This document shows, in pieces, positions 35,623 through 44,560 of a stretch of DNA of 64,000 nucleotides (position 1 is its first letter; each line of letters begins with the position of its first letter). The notes below the pieces were generated by a model. The model was not told the origin of the DNA. It searched no databases and saw only the letters and a program-made list of their open reading frames with translations. The translations under genes were made by a program, and so were the position numbers. The DNA is from Paenibacillaceae bacterium (lineage in GTDB: Bacteria; Bacillota; Bacilli; Paenibacillales; CANHGK01): NCBI GenBank assembly GCA_947460235.1, contig CANHGK010000004.1, positions 90,144 to 154,143 of the forward strand, read 5' to 3'.

Positions 35623-37047
35623 TTAGCAACCGAAGTATAAGTTGTACTCGTATGGATGAATACGGATCGAAACGGATTTAGCTTCTTGACGTTTGAAGTC
35701 GATGTAGTTCTCGATAAATTCTTTCGTGAACACTCCGCCTTCTAACAAGAATCCATGGTCAGCTTCCAAGTTGTCCAATGCTTCTTCCAATGAACCAGGA
35801 GCTGATTTAATGCCTTTTTTCTCTTCTTCAGTCATTTCATAGATGTTGCGGTCAACTGGACCATAACCCAAAGCAGCTGGATCCAATTTGTTTTTGATTC
35901 CATCCAAACCAGCCATCAACATTGCAGCGAATGCCAAGTATGGGTTCGCAGTTGCGTCAGGTGTACGGAACTCGATACGCGCGCCTTTAGGCGATACGGA
36001 TGCGATTGGAATACGAACGGAAGCAGAACGGTTACCTTTGGAGAATGCAAGGTTAACTGGAGCTTCATAACCAGGAACAAGACGTTTGTACGAGTTCGTG
36101 GAAGGGTTTGTCAATGCGATCAACGCTGGTGCATGTTGCAAGATACCACCGATGAAGCTCATTGCCATTTCGGATAAGTTAGCATAGCCGCCTTTTTCGT
36201 AGAACAAAGGAGCGCCATCTTTGAAGATGGAAGTATGAACGTGCATACCGCTACCGTTGTCACCAAACATTGGTTTTGGCATAAATGTAGCCACTTTACC
36301 ATATTGGCGAGCTGTGTTTTGAACGATGTATTTATACTTTTGCAAGTTATCTGCAGTTTTAACCAATGTGTCGAAACGGAAGTTGATTTCGCCTTGACCA
36401 GCTGTTGCAACTTCGTGGTGGTGACGGTCAATACGAAGACCAGCATCCATCAACAAACGACAAATTTCGGAACGTAGATCTTGTTGTGAATCCACAGGTT
36501 GAACTGGAACATATCCACCTTTAGGACCTACTTTATAACCAAGGTTTCCGCCTTCTTCTTTACGTCCAGTGTTCCAAGCAGCTTCCTCGGAATCAACGTG
36601 GAAGAATGATTCGTTCGTTGTAGTACTATAACGAACTTCGTCAAAAATAAAGAACTCAGCTTCTGGTCCAAAGTAAGCATCTGTACCGATACCAGTTGAT
36701 TTTAAGTATTCTTCAGCTTTTTCAGCGATCGAACGCGGGTCGCGCTCATAACGCTCGCCAGATGGCAAGTGGATGTTACAAAGAACGATCAACGTTGGAT
36801 GTGCAGTAAAAGGATCGATAAATACGGAATCAGTATCCGGGCTCATAACCATGTCTGATTCTTCGATTCCGCGGAATCCCGGAATTGACGAACCGTCAAA
36901 CGCCACGCCAAGTGTGAAAGTTTCTTCTTCAACTTCGTTAGCTGGTAACGAAATGTGGTGTGAACGACCAGATAAATCCGTAAAACGGAAATCCACCCAC
37001 TCAATGTTTTTTTCTTTGATCAGTTCAAGCACTTTAGTTGCTGACAT
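35623..37047 (-). CDS. glnA: Glutamine synthetase type I (GSI-beta-like)
   Basis: A 474-residue enzyme making glutamine from glutamate, ammonia and ATP. The signatures are GSSIPGFRGIEESDM, AEFFIFDEVRY, the ATP-binding KPMFGDNGSGMHVH and SVRIPIASVSPKGARIEFR. The C-terminus (KSVSIRIHPYEYNLYFGC) and NIYEMTEEE resemble the longer GSI-beta group of proteobacteria and cyanobacteria, where the matching Tyr is adenylylated. They do not resemble the usual Bacillus GlnA. The start MSATKVLEL follows GGGAGG by about ten bases. No glnR lies beside it. Confidence 0.9.
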   Translation of the reverse strand: MSATKVLELIKEKNIEWVDFRFTDLSGRSHHISLPANEVEEETFTLGVAFDGSSIPGFRGIEESDMVMSPDTDSVFIDPFTAHPTLIVLCNIHLPSGERYERDPRSIAEKAEEYLKSTGIGTDAYFGPEAEFFIFDEVRYSTTTNESFFHVDSEEAAWNTGRKEEGGNLGYKVGPKGGYVPVQPVDSQQDLRSEICRLLMDAGLRIDRHHHEVATAGQGEINFRFDTLVKTADNLQKYKYIVQNTARQYGKVATFMPKPMFGDNGSGMHVHTSIFKDGAPLFYEKGGYANLSEMAMSFIGGILQHAPALIALTNPSTNSYKRLVPGYEAPVNLAFSKGNRSASVRIPIASVSPKGARIEFRTPDATANPYLAFAAMLMAGLDGIKNKLDPAALGYGPVDRNIYEMTEEEKKGIKSAPGSLEEALDNLEADHGFLLEGGVFTKEFIENYIDFKRQEAKSVSIRIHPYEYNLYFGC

Positions 37048-37126
37048 AAGAAATATTCCTCCCATTTCCGAACAATGAATTATTGACGGGACAAGTATAT
37101 TCACCTTGTACACCAATCCTTTCGGT

Positions 37127-37156
37127 ATTATACCGTTTGCGCTTTAACTGAGTCAA
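37127..37156 (-). promoter_or_regulatory. Promoter of glnA
   Basis: Minus strand: TTGACT, an 18-base spacer, TATAAT, about 80 bases before the start. A perfect inverted repeat TTTTGAC-ACAA-GTCAAAA lies about 60 bases further upstream (37215-37232). It is a possible regulator site; no GlnR/TnrA box was recognised. Confidence 0.78.
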
Positions 37157-37234
37157 TAGTACGTAAACATCAGGGTATGCTTCAACGTTAGCATAGCTCA
37201 CAAACTGTTCAATGTTTTGACACAAGTCAAAAAA

Positions 37235-37284
37235 AGAAAAAATCCCGAGCAATTTGCAAATGTCGCAAACGTTTCGGGATTTTG
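37235..37284 (-). terminator. Terminator of the DAHP synthase gene
   Basis: AATCCCGA / TCGGGATT with a 25-base loop, followed by TTTTTTC on the minus strand. Confidence 0.7.
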
Positions 37285-37287
37285 TAT

Positions 37288-38340
37288 TTATACAGTTAAT
37301 AACTGTTTAGAGATTTTGTTTGTATCAAGCGTTTTTCCGAGTAATGGAGCCAATTTCTCTAGATCTTTCAAAAGATCCGCAAATTGATCTGGGAACAAGG
37401 ATTGTACGCCGTCACCTGTCATTGAATTGTCAGGATCGTTATGCATTTCGATAATCAATCCGTCGCAACCAGCACCAACGGAAGCTTTCGTCATTGGCAC
37501 TACCAATTCACGACGACCTGTACCATGTGATGGATCGCTGATGACCGGCAAGTGTGTCAAATGTTTCAATACCGGAATTGCTGACAAGTCTAGTGTATTA
37601 CGAGTGTATGATTCAAATGTACGGATCCCGCGCTCACAAAGCATAACGTTAGGATTTCCACCTGCTAAAATATACTCAGCAGCATTTAACCACTCATCAT
37701 ACGTTGCGGAGAAACCACGTTTCAACAATACTGGCGTTTGCGTTTTACCGACTTTACGCAACAACTCAAAGTTTTGCATGTTGCGGGTTCCAATTTGAAG
37801 GATGTCTGCATATTCGCAAACCAAATCAACGGTTTCAGGAGTCATTACTTCTGTGATGGTAAGCAAGTTGTATTTCTCGCCTGCATCTTTCATCCATTTC
37901 AAACCTTCTTCGCCAATCCCTTGGAACGCGTATGGACCAGTACGAGGTTTATATGCGCCGCCGCGAAGTACTTGAGCGCCGGCTTTTTTCACGATACTTG
38001 CGATCAAATCGATTTGTTCAGGAGTTTCAACAGCACATGGTCCGCCCATGATTACAAGCTCGTCGCCACCGATTTCAACGCCTTTAATGTTGATAATTGT
38101 GTTTGCAGGGTGAAAGTCACGGCTTGCCAATTTGTATGATTTAGAAATGCGAACAACATTTTCAACATCTTTCATTGAACGAAGTTGTTCCGCAAGTGAT
38201 GATTCGAATTTACCAATGATTCCAATCACTGTTGTGTCTGTTCCTTTGGAAACATGAGCTTGCAAGCCTTTTTTCTCGATGTGATGAACGATTTCATTTA
38301 AACGATCATCGGATACGTGTGGTTTCAAAATTGCGATCAT
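37288..38340 (-). CDS. aroF: 3-deoxy-7-phosphoheptulonate synthase (type I-beta)
   Basis: A 350-residue DAHP synthase that joins phosphoenolpyruvate and erythrose 4-phosphate, the first step of aromatic amino acid synthesis. Residues 1-70 are a ferredoxin-like regulatory domain as in the Thermotoga enzyme. The barrel shows VIMGGPCAVETPEQ, RGGAYKPRTGPYAFQG, LLKRGFSAT and ISDPSHGTGRRE. There is no chorismate mutase domain, unlike B. subtilis AroA. The start follows AAAGGAGACTATAATC. It is transcribed from its own promoter. Confidence 0.94.
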   Translation of the reverse strand: MIAILKPHVSDDRLNEIVHHIEKKGLQAHVSKGTDTTVIGIIGKFESSLAEQLRSMKDVENVVRISKSYKLASRDFHPANTIINIKGVEIGGDELVIMGGPCAVETPEQIDLIASIVKKAGAQVLRGGAYKPRTGPYAFQGIGEEGLKWMKDAGEKYNLLTITEVMTPETVDLVCEYADILQIGTRNMQNFELLRKVGKTQTPVLLKRGFSATYDEWLNAAEYILAGGNPNVMLCERGIRTFESYTRNTLDLSAIPVLKHLTHLPVISDPSHGTGRRELVVPMTKASVGAGCDGLIIEMHNDPDNSMTGDGVQSLFPDQFADLLKDLEKLAPLLGKTLDTNKISKQLLTV

Positions 38341-38370
38341 GATTATAGTCTCCTTTATTTTCGCCGTGCA

Positions 38371-38410
38371 CTTTTACGCTTTCATGCTTTCATGCTTTTA
38401 GGCTTTTATC
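38371..38410. repeat. Five tandem 8-bp units in the aroF leader
   Basis: Units CTTTTACG, CTTTCATG, CTTTCATG, CTTTTAGG, CTTTTATC in direct line, between promoter and ribosome site. The two central units are identical. Confidence 0.75.
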
Positions 38411-38420
38411 TGTTAAAGTG

Positions 38421-38449
38421 ATTATACAAAGGGAAAAGAGGCAAGTCAA
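38421..38449 (-). promoter_or_regulatory. Promoter of the DAHP synthase gene
   Basis: Minus strand: TTGACT, a 17-base spacer, TATAAT. The -35 box overlaps the stop codon of ispH. Confidence 0.88.
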
Positions 38450-39396
38450 GCCTCCATTCTCTCTTTTACGGAAGGTAACAGTTTATTCATATTTACAGTC
38501 CTACAAAGCGGCCATGTATCAGGGTTGTTAGCATCAAAGCGTTCTAAATACTGAATGACTTCTTTAGTAATCGGTGTTGGTGTGGACGCGCCTGAAGTAA
38601 CTGCTACCTTTGTAATTCCCATTAACCATTCGCGGTTAATTTCTGTGATATCGCTAATTCTGTGAGAGGGAATTCCAGCAATTTCTTCGGAAACTTGAGC
38701 CAATCGATTTGAATTGTTACTTTTTGGATCACCAACAACGATAAGCAATTCAGCCTTCTTTACTTGTGTAGCAACAGCCTCTTGTCGTAATTGCGTCGCT
38801 AAGCAAATCTCATTGTGAATTTCAGCAGTTGGAAACTTAAATTTCAGGCTTTCAATCAAGCGTTGCGTATCCCATTGAGACATCGTCGTTTGATTTGTGA
38901 TAATTAATCGATCCGTTTCAAAAGATAATTCTTCAACATCTGATTCACGCTCCACCAAGTGAACATGCCCAGGTGCGATCCCGATTGCGCCTTCGGGTTC
39001 AGGGTGACCTTTTTTCCCAATATAAATGATTTCATATCCTTGTTCCACTTTTACGCGGATCAAATCGTGCGTTTTTGTAACATCTGGACATGTCGCATCA
39101 ACTAGTGTAAGTCCTTTATCTGCAGCACGGCGACGAACTTCTGGTGAAACACCATGTGCGGTAAAAATAACTGTACCGCTTTCGATTTTTTCTAAAATCT
39201 CCAATCGATTTTCACCGTCTAGCGTAATCACACCTTCACGTTCAAACGCCTCTGTCACATGTGAATTGTGTACAATCATACCCAAAATATAGATAGGTCT
39301 CGGGTATTTCAAATTGCGAGCCGTTTGCAACGCTAACACCATTGCATCAACGACACCGTAACAGTATCCCCTAGGAGATAATTTAATGACTTCCAT
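38446..39396 (-). CDS. ispH: 4-hydroxy-3-methylbut-2-enyl diphosphate reductase
   Basis: A 316-residue iron-sulfur enzyme making IPP and DMAPP in the last step of the MEP isoprenoid pathway. The three cluster cysteines lie in [24 protein letters not shown] and [12 protein letters not shown]. Substrate-binding parts are [20 protein letters not shown] and TSGASTPTP. The length is normal. Its start overlaps the end of the histidine kinase gene by 14 bases, so it is the third gene of a two-component operon, an unusual setting. Confidence 0.95.
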   Translation of the reverse strand: MEVIKLSPRGYCYGVVDAMVLALQTARNLKYPRPIYILGMIVHNSHVTEAFEREGVITLDGENRLEILEKIESGTVIFTAHGVSPEVRRRAADKGLTLVDATCPDVTKTHDLIRVKVEQGYEIIYIGKKGHPEPEGAIGIAPGHVHLVERESDVEELSFETDRLIITNQTTMSQWDTQRLIESLKFKFPTAEIHNEICLATQLRQEAVATQVKKAELLIVVGDPKSNNSNRLAQVSEEIAGIPSHRISDITEINREWLMGITKVAVTSGASTPTPITKEVIQYLERFDANNPDTWPLCRTVNMNKLLPSVKERMEA

Positions 39397-40867
39397 TTTC
39401 GTTCCGCTCCTGCGCTCCCATAGGTGATTCTACGATTGGAAGCCATATAATAAAAGTAGTACCGATTCCGCACTCGGTATATAACTCAATTGTACCTTGA
39501 TGCTCATCACAAATCCACTTGGCGATCGAAAGGCCAAGACCGGTTCCAGTTGTTTCTCCTCTAGACGCGTCTATGCGATAAAAACGTTTGAAAATATGTG
39601 GAATATGCTTGGCTTCCATCCCGATGCCGGTATCCGTAATTTGTATCCCGACTCGTTGCTTGTTGTATTCGTGCTTGACCGTAAGATCAACACTACCTTT
39701 TGGTGTGTATTTAAATGAATTCTCGATGAAGATAGTTAGCATTTGAAGCAAATAATCAGCACTCCCAAGAACATAGACATCGTTAAGTGCACTTAAATCG
39801 CCCAATTGCCAATGCGAATTTCTCACCATCCAACGCACCCGATGATTCATTTCTTCAAGTACTCTAGACACAAGTATTGGCTTTTTCTCAAAAACAATAC
39901 CGGCATCCGCCCTTGCCAAATGTAGCAAATCGTTAACCAATCGGGACATACGTTCCGCTTCCGACGAAATATCAATGACTGCTTCACTTGCCGTAAGGAT
40001 TTCATCTCGCGATTCCTCTTGCCCTATATTTATTAGCACTTTCTTCAAATAATCAACATTTCCCCGAATTGTCGTCAACGGTGTGCGCAGTTCATGTGAA
40101 GCATCCGACACAAATCGGCGCTGACTCATCACTGATTCCTGCAAATCCTCATACACCTGTTGCAATCGTTCAAACATGCCATTAATTGTTTCTGTTAACC
40201 GCCCAATTTCATCGTTGGGACCTAAATATTGCAACCGCATATTCAAATCATCACCGCGTTCAATTTTCTCCGCTTCTTTACGGATGAATTCGATTGGTTG
40301 CAACGCTTGACGCGCCAAAAACCAACCGAGTGATGCAGCGAGAATCAGTGCGACAAGTCCCGCTGAAATTAAAATTAACCGTAAGTTTTCTGATGACTGC
40401 AACATTGCATCGATATTCGACGCAACTTGCAAAACGCCAATCATATGTCCATTAATTTGCATCGGCCATTGATAGACAAGCAGTTGAACTCCGCCAATAC
40501 CTACTTCTTTAAAAAATGCTTCTCCTGCTTCCGTACGTTTCAAATCATGTTCCGAAAACGGAATTTTCGCATGTAAATTACTCGATTGCGTTAACCTCCC
40601 ATTCGCAGTATTTATGGCCTGCAGGTAAATACCTGGGAATTGGAAGGTGTCTAAATCCGGCAATTGAATAACCACGGTGTCCTGATATTTAGAAATCCCC
40701 ACAACACGAATTTGGCTATTTACATCTTTGGCCAATTTATCGAGATTATCTTGTAAATCACCACGGACCGTAAATGACATAAAGAAATACAAAGAAAGAC
40801 CGAACGCTACGAGTACAATCGCTAAAATTAACGTATACCATATCGTCAGTCGTAAGCGGATGCTCAC
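39383..40867 (-). CDS. Sensor histidine kinase
   Basis: A 494-residue membrane kinase. Helix 1 is at about 7-29, then an extracytoplasmic sensor of about 130 residues, then helix 2 ([20 protein letters not shown]). The HAMP region comes next, then the phospho-acceptor His in [17 protein letters not shown]. The ATPase domain has [13 protein letters not shown] (N box), ITDTGIGME (G1) and [12 protein letters not shown] (G2). It lies six bases after the response regulator gene. The signal is unknown. Confidence 0.92.
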   Translation of the reverse strand: MSIRLRLTIWYTLILAIVLVAFGLSLYFFMSFTVRGDLQDNLDKLAKDVNSQIRVVGISKYQDTVVIQLPDLDTFQFPGIYLQAINTANGRLTQSSNLHAKIPFSEHDLKRTEAGEAFFKEVGIGGVQLLVYQWPMQINGHMIGVLQVASNIDAMLQSSENLRLILISAGLVALILAASLGWFLARQALQPIEFIRKEAEKIERGDDLNMRLQYLGPNDEIGRLTETINGMFERLQQVYEDLQESVMSQRRFVSDASHELRTPLTTIRGNVDYLKKVLINIGQEESRDEILTASEAVIDISSEAERMSRLVNDLLHLARADAGIVFEKKPILVSRVLEEMNHRVRWMVRNSHWQLGDLSALNDVYVLGSADYLLQMLTIFIENSFKYTPKGSVDLTVKHEYNKQRVGIQITDTGIGMEAKHIPHIFKRFYRIDASRGETTGTGLGLSIAKWICDEHQGTIELYTECGIGTTFIIWLPIVESPMGAQERNENGSH

Positions 40868-40873
40868 GTTCGA

Positions 40874-41578
40874 TCACCCCTCCTTTCGCATGACATAACC
40901 TACGCCTCGCACCGTATGAATCAAACGTACACCACCGTATTCTTCCATCTTTTGACGCAATGATCCAACGTACACTTCTAGCACATTGGATTCTCCGCTA
41001 TAATCGAAACCCCACACGCGCTCCATAATTGTATCTCTAGCCAATACATGCCTTGGATTTTGCAAAAATAACTTAAGCAATTCAAATTCTTTTGTGGTCA
41101 ATTCAATAGAATTACCGTCTCTTACAATTTCTCTAGAACGAATGTCCATTTTGACACCCTCATATTGCAACACAACCGCTTTATCTTGTTTCCCGATCCG
41201 TTCAATAGACTCCTGACCGCGTCGTAATAAAGCGCGAACACGCGCAAGCAATTCTTCGAGGGCAAATGGTTTCATCAGATAATCATCAGCTCCGGCATCT
41301 AGCCCAGTTACCCGATCCGCTATCTCATCACGTGCAGTAAGCATAATAATTGGGACCAAACTGCCACCCGCCCGAATACGTCGGCACACTTCAATGCCAT
41401 CAAGTTCCGGCATCATCCGGTCCAAAATAACCAAATCCGGATCTTTTTCAATCATCTCATTTAACCCTGATTTACCGTTGATCGCAGTCCTAACTTGATA
41501 CCCTTCAAATGACAAACTCCGCTTAAGCATGGATAATATTTTTTCATCATCATCAATAACAAGGATTTCCTCACGCAT
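40874..41578 (-). CDS. OmpR-family response regulator
   Basis: A 234-residue regulator. The receiver domain has ILVIDDDEKI, the phosphorylated Asp53 in LVILDRMMPELDG and the conserved Lys in YLMKPFALEELLARV. The C-terminal winged helix has RHVLARDTIMERVWG and SNVLEVYVGSLRQKME. It forms the pair with the downstream kinase and is likely the first gene of the operon regulator-kinase-ispH. Confidence 0.94.
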   Translation of the reverse strand: MREEILVIDDDEKILSMLKRSLSFEGYQVRTAINGKSGLNEMIEKDPDLVILDRMMPELDGIEVCRRIRAGGSLVPIIMLTARDEIADRVTGLDAGADDYLMKPFALEELLARVRALLRRGQESIERIGKQDKAVVLQYEGVKMDIRSREIVRDGNSIELTTKEFELLKLFLQNPRHVLARDTIMERVWGFDYSGESNVLEVYVGSLRQKMEEYGGVRLIHTVRGVGYVMRKEG

Positions 41579-41610
41579 GGGTGGAATTCTCCTCTATGGC
41601 TTTTTTTAAA

Positions 41611-42186
41611 TCACTGGTTAGACAAAATTGTATTTATAAATAAAATCGCTTTTTCGAGGCGTTGTTCTTTGGATCCTGAGAGCGGTAAAAACGGTTCATT
41701 CAAATGTGCTGTCATTTGTAGCAAATAACGCAATTGTGACGTTTCGATAAACCGAGGATCACGTCTTGGACGAACCGAATCTTGTTGCCAAGAAATCCCG
41801 TCTGGTGTTGTAAATAAGATCAAATCATAACGCTTATGGAGTGCACGATGCACAATCCATGAATCGGTTTGATCAAAATACAATTCACTATACATCCACG
41901 ACATTCTGGCGTCGGTATCAATGATGATTAAAGGAGTTTTGTTAAACGTTGCCGTTCGAAGCGCCTCCTGCTCAGCTTTTGCTTGACCTCTTGCAATCAG
42001 AATTGCATCCTGTATTTCCAATTGCCTAGGTAGCGCCTGTTCAGCATATTCTCGAGCATACTCTGCGACAAACGCACATTGATAATGCTCAACCAATTGT
42101 GACCCAAGCGTCGTTTTTCCTGTGCATTCTGATCCCATCAGAAGAACTCGCAATGGCTTAAATCGTTTCGTTGACTGTTCACTCAT
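41611..42186 (-). CDS. NadR-like AAA kinase (ribosylnicotinamide kinase domain)
   Basis: A 191-residue P-loop protein. Walker A is LLMGSECTGKTTLGSQLV, followed by AEYAREYAEQ and by PLIIIDTDARMSWMYSELYF. These match the kinase domain of NadR, which phosphorylates nicotinamide riboside in NAD salvage. The NMN adenylyltransferase and HTH domains of full NadR are absent. The start follows AGAGG by seven bases; the ATG three bases earlier is possible. Confidence 0.78.
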   Translation of the reverse strand: MSEQSTKRFKPLRVLLMGSECTGKTTLGSQLVEHYQCAFVAEYAREYAEQALPRQLEIQDAILIARGQAKAEQEALRTATFNKTPLIIIDTDARMSWMYSELYFDQTDSWIVHRALHKRYDLILFTTPDGISWQQDSVRPRRDPRFIETSQLRYLLQMTAHLNEPFLPLSGSKEQRLEKAILFINTILSNQ

Positions 42187-42293
42187 CATAAAACCTCTTT
42201 TCAATGACAAAATCCTTAATTTTAACTTTAAAAGAAATAAAGAAATAAATCTATGACCTACATGTTCATAAATCTACCCTAGGAGTGACTATT

Positions 42294-43175
42294 TTGAAAA
42301 CACCTATAAAAATCATGTTATCCTCAACATTGTTCTTTGCTTTACTCGGAAACCCTTCTTTAGCGGCAGATGGGAGTTCAGATGTACCCGTTGCTCCGAA
42401 TACATCCGTAACACAAGTGTCGGCTATGCCTGAACCGTCTCAAACACCAACGATCGCGCCTGAAGCACCGGTTCCAAGCACGACTCCTACGCCGCCAGTG
42501 ATCCCGAATCTCACACCTCCGCCACGTATGTACTTAAAATCAGATGGTCAAGGTACAACGTATAATGGCGAAATGAAAAACAGCCAAATCGACGGATACG
42601 CGATTGTAACTTACAGTGACGGAAAAATGTTCACGGGTGAACTGCACGGCTATCAACCGAATGGACCAGGCGTCATGAGTTTTCCTGACGGAACAAAATT
42701 TGAAGGAACGTTTCTAGAAGGTGGACCATTAAATGGGAAGTTAACATTAAACGATTCTTTTTCGAGCTTTGAAGGGACTTTTGATAATACCTTACCCGTG
42801 ATACAAGCAGCTGTTCATGCGCTAGGAAAAACAAAACGACAAGCTACTGTAAACGGGAAAGTAGTTGACACCGTTTGGGCAGGTATTTTTTTCGGAGAAA
42901 ATCTAAAACGTGGCACAATTAATTTTACAAGTAACTCTGTATTTAAAGGATACACTGCAACAAATCCTGCGCATATCGAATCCGTTTATTTCGGATATTT
43001 TCATCCGATTGGAATGGGCTCAATCACCAATGAATCCGGCGATATTTTTTATGGGAAATGGAGATATGATGAAGCTAACGGAGACATTCATGCGATCGGT
43101 TCGATCAAATTAAAAAATGGCAAAGTCAAAGCAGCAAAATGGTTTAATGGAAATTGGAAAATCTCAACAAAATAA
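42294..43175 (+). CDS. Secreted MORN-repeat protein
   Basis: A 293-residue protein. The signal peptide is about 1-25 (IMLSSTLFFALLGNPSLAA), followed by a Pro/Thr linker to about residue 75. At least three MORN motifs follow (GTTYNGEMKNSQIDGYA; YSDGKMFTGELHGYQPNG; FPDGTKFEGTFLEG). A C-terminal part then has weaker repeats (GDIFYGKWRYDEANGD). The TTG start follows AGGAG by eight bases. MORN sheets bind lipids or proteins. The linker style matches the secreted starch proteins nearby. Function unknown. Confidence 0.72.
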   Translation: MKTPIKIMLSSTLFFALLGNPSLAADGSSDVPVAPNTSVTQVSAMPEPSQTPTIAPEAPVPSTTPTPPVIPNLTPPPRMYLKSDGQGTTYNGEMKNSQIDGYAIVTYSDGKMFTGELHGYQPNGPGVMSFPDGTKFEGTFLEGGPLNGKLTLNDSFSSFEGTFDNTLPVIQAAVHALGKTKRQATVNGKVVDTVWAGIFFGENLKRGTINFTSNSVFKGYTATNPAHIESVYFGYFHPIGMGSITNESGDIFYGKWRYDEANGDIHAIGSIKLKNGKVKAAKWFNGNWKISTK

Positions 43176-43182
43176 TAAACTT

Positions 43183-43249
43183 AAAAGCGGAAGCTCGAAA
43201 TGGCATCAGTAGTTATAACTACTGATTCAGAACGAGTTTTCCGCTTTTT
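43183..43249. terminator. Bidirectional terminator
   Basis: AAAAGCGGAA.CTCG pairs with CGAG..TTCCGCTTTTT, with an inner palindrome AGTAGTTATAACTACT. It overlaps the end of the convergent oxidase-fold gene. Confidence 0.8.
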
Positions 43250-43853
43250 CTTTGTTTGATTGTTTGGTGGCGAAATAATTTCCGCCTTTAAGTATTTGAT
43301 CATCAGTTCCCCAATGAATCGTTTTATCCTTTTTTTCTAATAACGGAATGTGTTTAGAACAGTGAATATACGCTTCGTGGACATCAACGACGACCCATCG
43401 CTCTGGTCGTTTCATTTCTGCAACGAGTATTTCTTCCCACATTTGGTCTGATAAACTTAAAAACGATGGCAGTTGTTCATTCTCAATAATTTGCGCATAG
43501 CCATTGATATGTAACCCGATACAATCAACATAAAAATCAATTAACATCAAACCAATGTGCGGATTCTCTTTAATATTCCCCAAACTCGCATATACCCCAT
43601 TACCACGATATTCCGGATACATGACTCTGCCTGAATCTATTACACGCAAAAAACCTGGGTTTCCCGCGCGAAATGAACTATCGCAATTCCCGTCTGCATC
43701 CGACGTCGAAATAAACATCAATTCCTGTTTTTCGATGAATCGTTGCATCATCTCATTTAGATGATCAAGCATTTGATTATTATAAAATGCCTGCGCACGT
43801 TTATCTGAACCATACTCAACTTGTAATTGTCGTTCGCCATTTGAACCGAGCAT
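43227..43853 (-). CDS. Pyridoxamine 5'-phosphate oxidase-fold protein
   Basis: A 208-residue split-barrel flavin-binding protein. LMFISTSDADGNCDSSFRAG and ENPHIGLMLIDFYVDCIGLHINGYAQI carry the pattern of the family. Members bind FMN, F420 or heme, and the reaction here is unknown. I start at the ATG (MLGSNGERQL) eight bases after AAGGA; upstream ATGs lack a site. A perfect palindrome lies upstream of its promoter region. Confidence 0.75.
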   Translation of the reverse strand: MLGSNGERQLQVEYGSDKRAQAFYNNQMLDHLNEMMQRFIEKQELMFISTSDADGNCDSSFRAGNPGFLRVIDSGRVMYPEYRGNGVYASLGNIKENPHIGLMLIDFYVDCIGLHINGYAQIIENEQLPSFLSLSDQMWEEILVAEMKRPERWVVVDVHEAYIHCSKHIPLLEKKDKTIHWGTDDQILKGGNYFATKQSNKEKAENSF

Positions 43854-43943
43854 TATATTCATCCTTATCATTTTTAAAAATTGTCAATACTATTCAGATT
43901 ATTATACATCACGTAAAGTCTATTTCCATAATCACTTACCCAG

Positions 43944-43963
43944 GTACTGTATAAATACAGTAC
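43944..43963. promoter_or_regulatory. Perfect inverted repeat upstream of the oxidase-fold gene
   Basis: GTACTGTAT-AA-ATACAGTAC, nine-base arms. A TATAAT with no good -35 lies between it and the gene, so an activator or a LexA/BlaI-like repressor are options. Confidence 0.5.
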
Positions 43964-44045
43964 TCCCCAAAATTAAAAATTACGCTTATATTCATCTTGT
44001 GGAATCACTCCCCACCCCACCACCCCCGCTTCAAATACTCCGAAT

Positions 44046-44103
44046 AAAAAAAGCGCGCCGACATCAATTAAGTGAATTAACACTCGAAAAAATGTCGACG
44101 CGC
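44046..44103 (-). terminator. Strong terminator on the minus strand
   Basis: GCGCGTCGACAT pairs with ATGTCGGCGCGC and is followed by TTTTTTT. It implies a transcribed gene just upstream at 44.1-44.4 kb. Confidence 0.85.
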
Positions 44104-44396
44104 ACTCCTCTATTAATTTGCACTGTGATACATTCGCCAGAACTATTTTCATGTCTAAAATTAAGTGGTTGTTTGAAGCAGGCGTATTTTGAATTTTTGA
44201 TCGTTTCGTTGCAATATCTAATTCGATTTTAAACCTATTTATCATTACAATTTCGTTTAATTCAGAAATATAAATAATGATCCAATGCTCATTTCGATAC
44301 TGCGCATGTGTATGTACTTTTTTTATAATCAGGTGCATCAGTCAAATCACAAAGTAACTCAAATCGAAACATATCCCAATTCTTGAATTGTTTCAT
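44104..44396 (-). pseudogene. Small gene apparently frameshifted at a run of seven A
   Basis: AAAGGTGATCAAGT precedes an ATG that opens a clean reading MKQFKNWDMFRFELLCDLTD, which stops after 35 codons. One frame over, a long open reading continues from the A-run (44318-44324): KKVHTHAQYRNEHWIIIYI and so on. Joining the two would need one base fewer in the run. The open reading runs on through a strong terminator, so its true end is unclear. I do not recognise the family. A sequencing error, a real frameshift or recoding are all possible. Confidence 0.4.
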
Positions 44397-44470
44397 ACTT
44401 GATCACCTTTCTCAATCAATATTGGGGTATATTGGTCATTTTAGAATAATTAATACAAGACAAGACAACT

Positions 44471-44529
44471 AAAAGGGGCTGATCCCTTGGGTCAATTTTC
44501 ATGACCTTTTGGCACAGCCCCATTTTTTT
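44471..44529 (-). terminator. Terminator of the GH119 gene
   Basis: GGGGCTGTGCC pairs with GGGATCAGCCCC and is followed by TTTT, just beyond the GH119 stop. Confidence 0.82.
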
Positions 44530-44560
44530 GCAATTATTATTCTAATCAAAAACTCATTAA

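Noticed and set aside
37215-37232. Inverted repeat upstream of glnA as a GlnR/TnrA box
   Set aside because: TTTTGAC-ACAA-GTCAAAA does not match the TGTNA-N6-TNACA pattern; kept only as an unassigned palindrome.
43973-44103. Continuation of the small 44.4-kb reading through to 43973
   Set aside because: It crosses a strong terminator hairpin with a T run, so this part is probably not coding.
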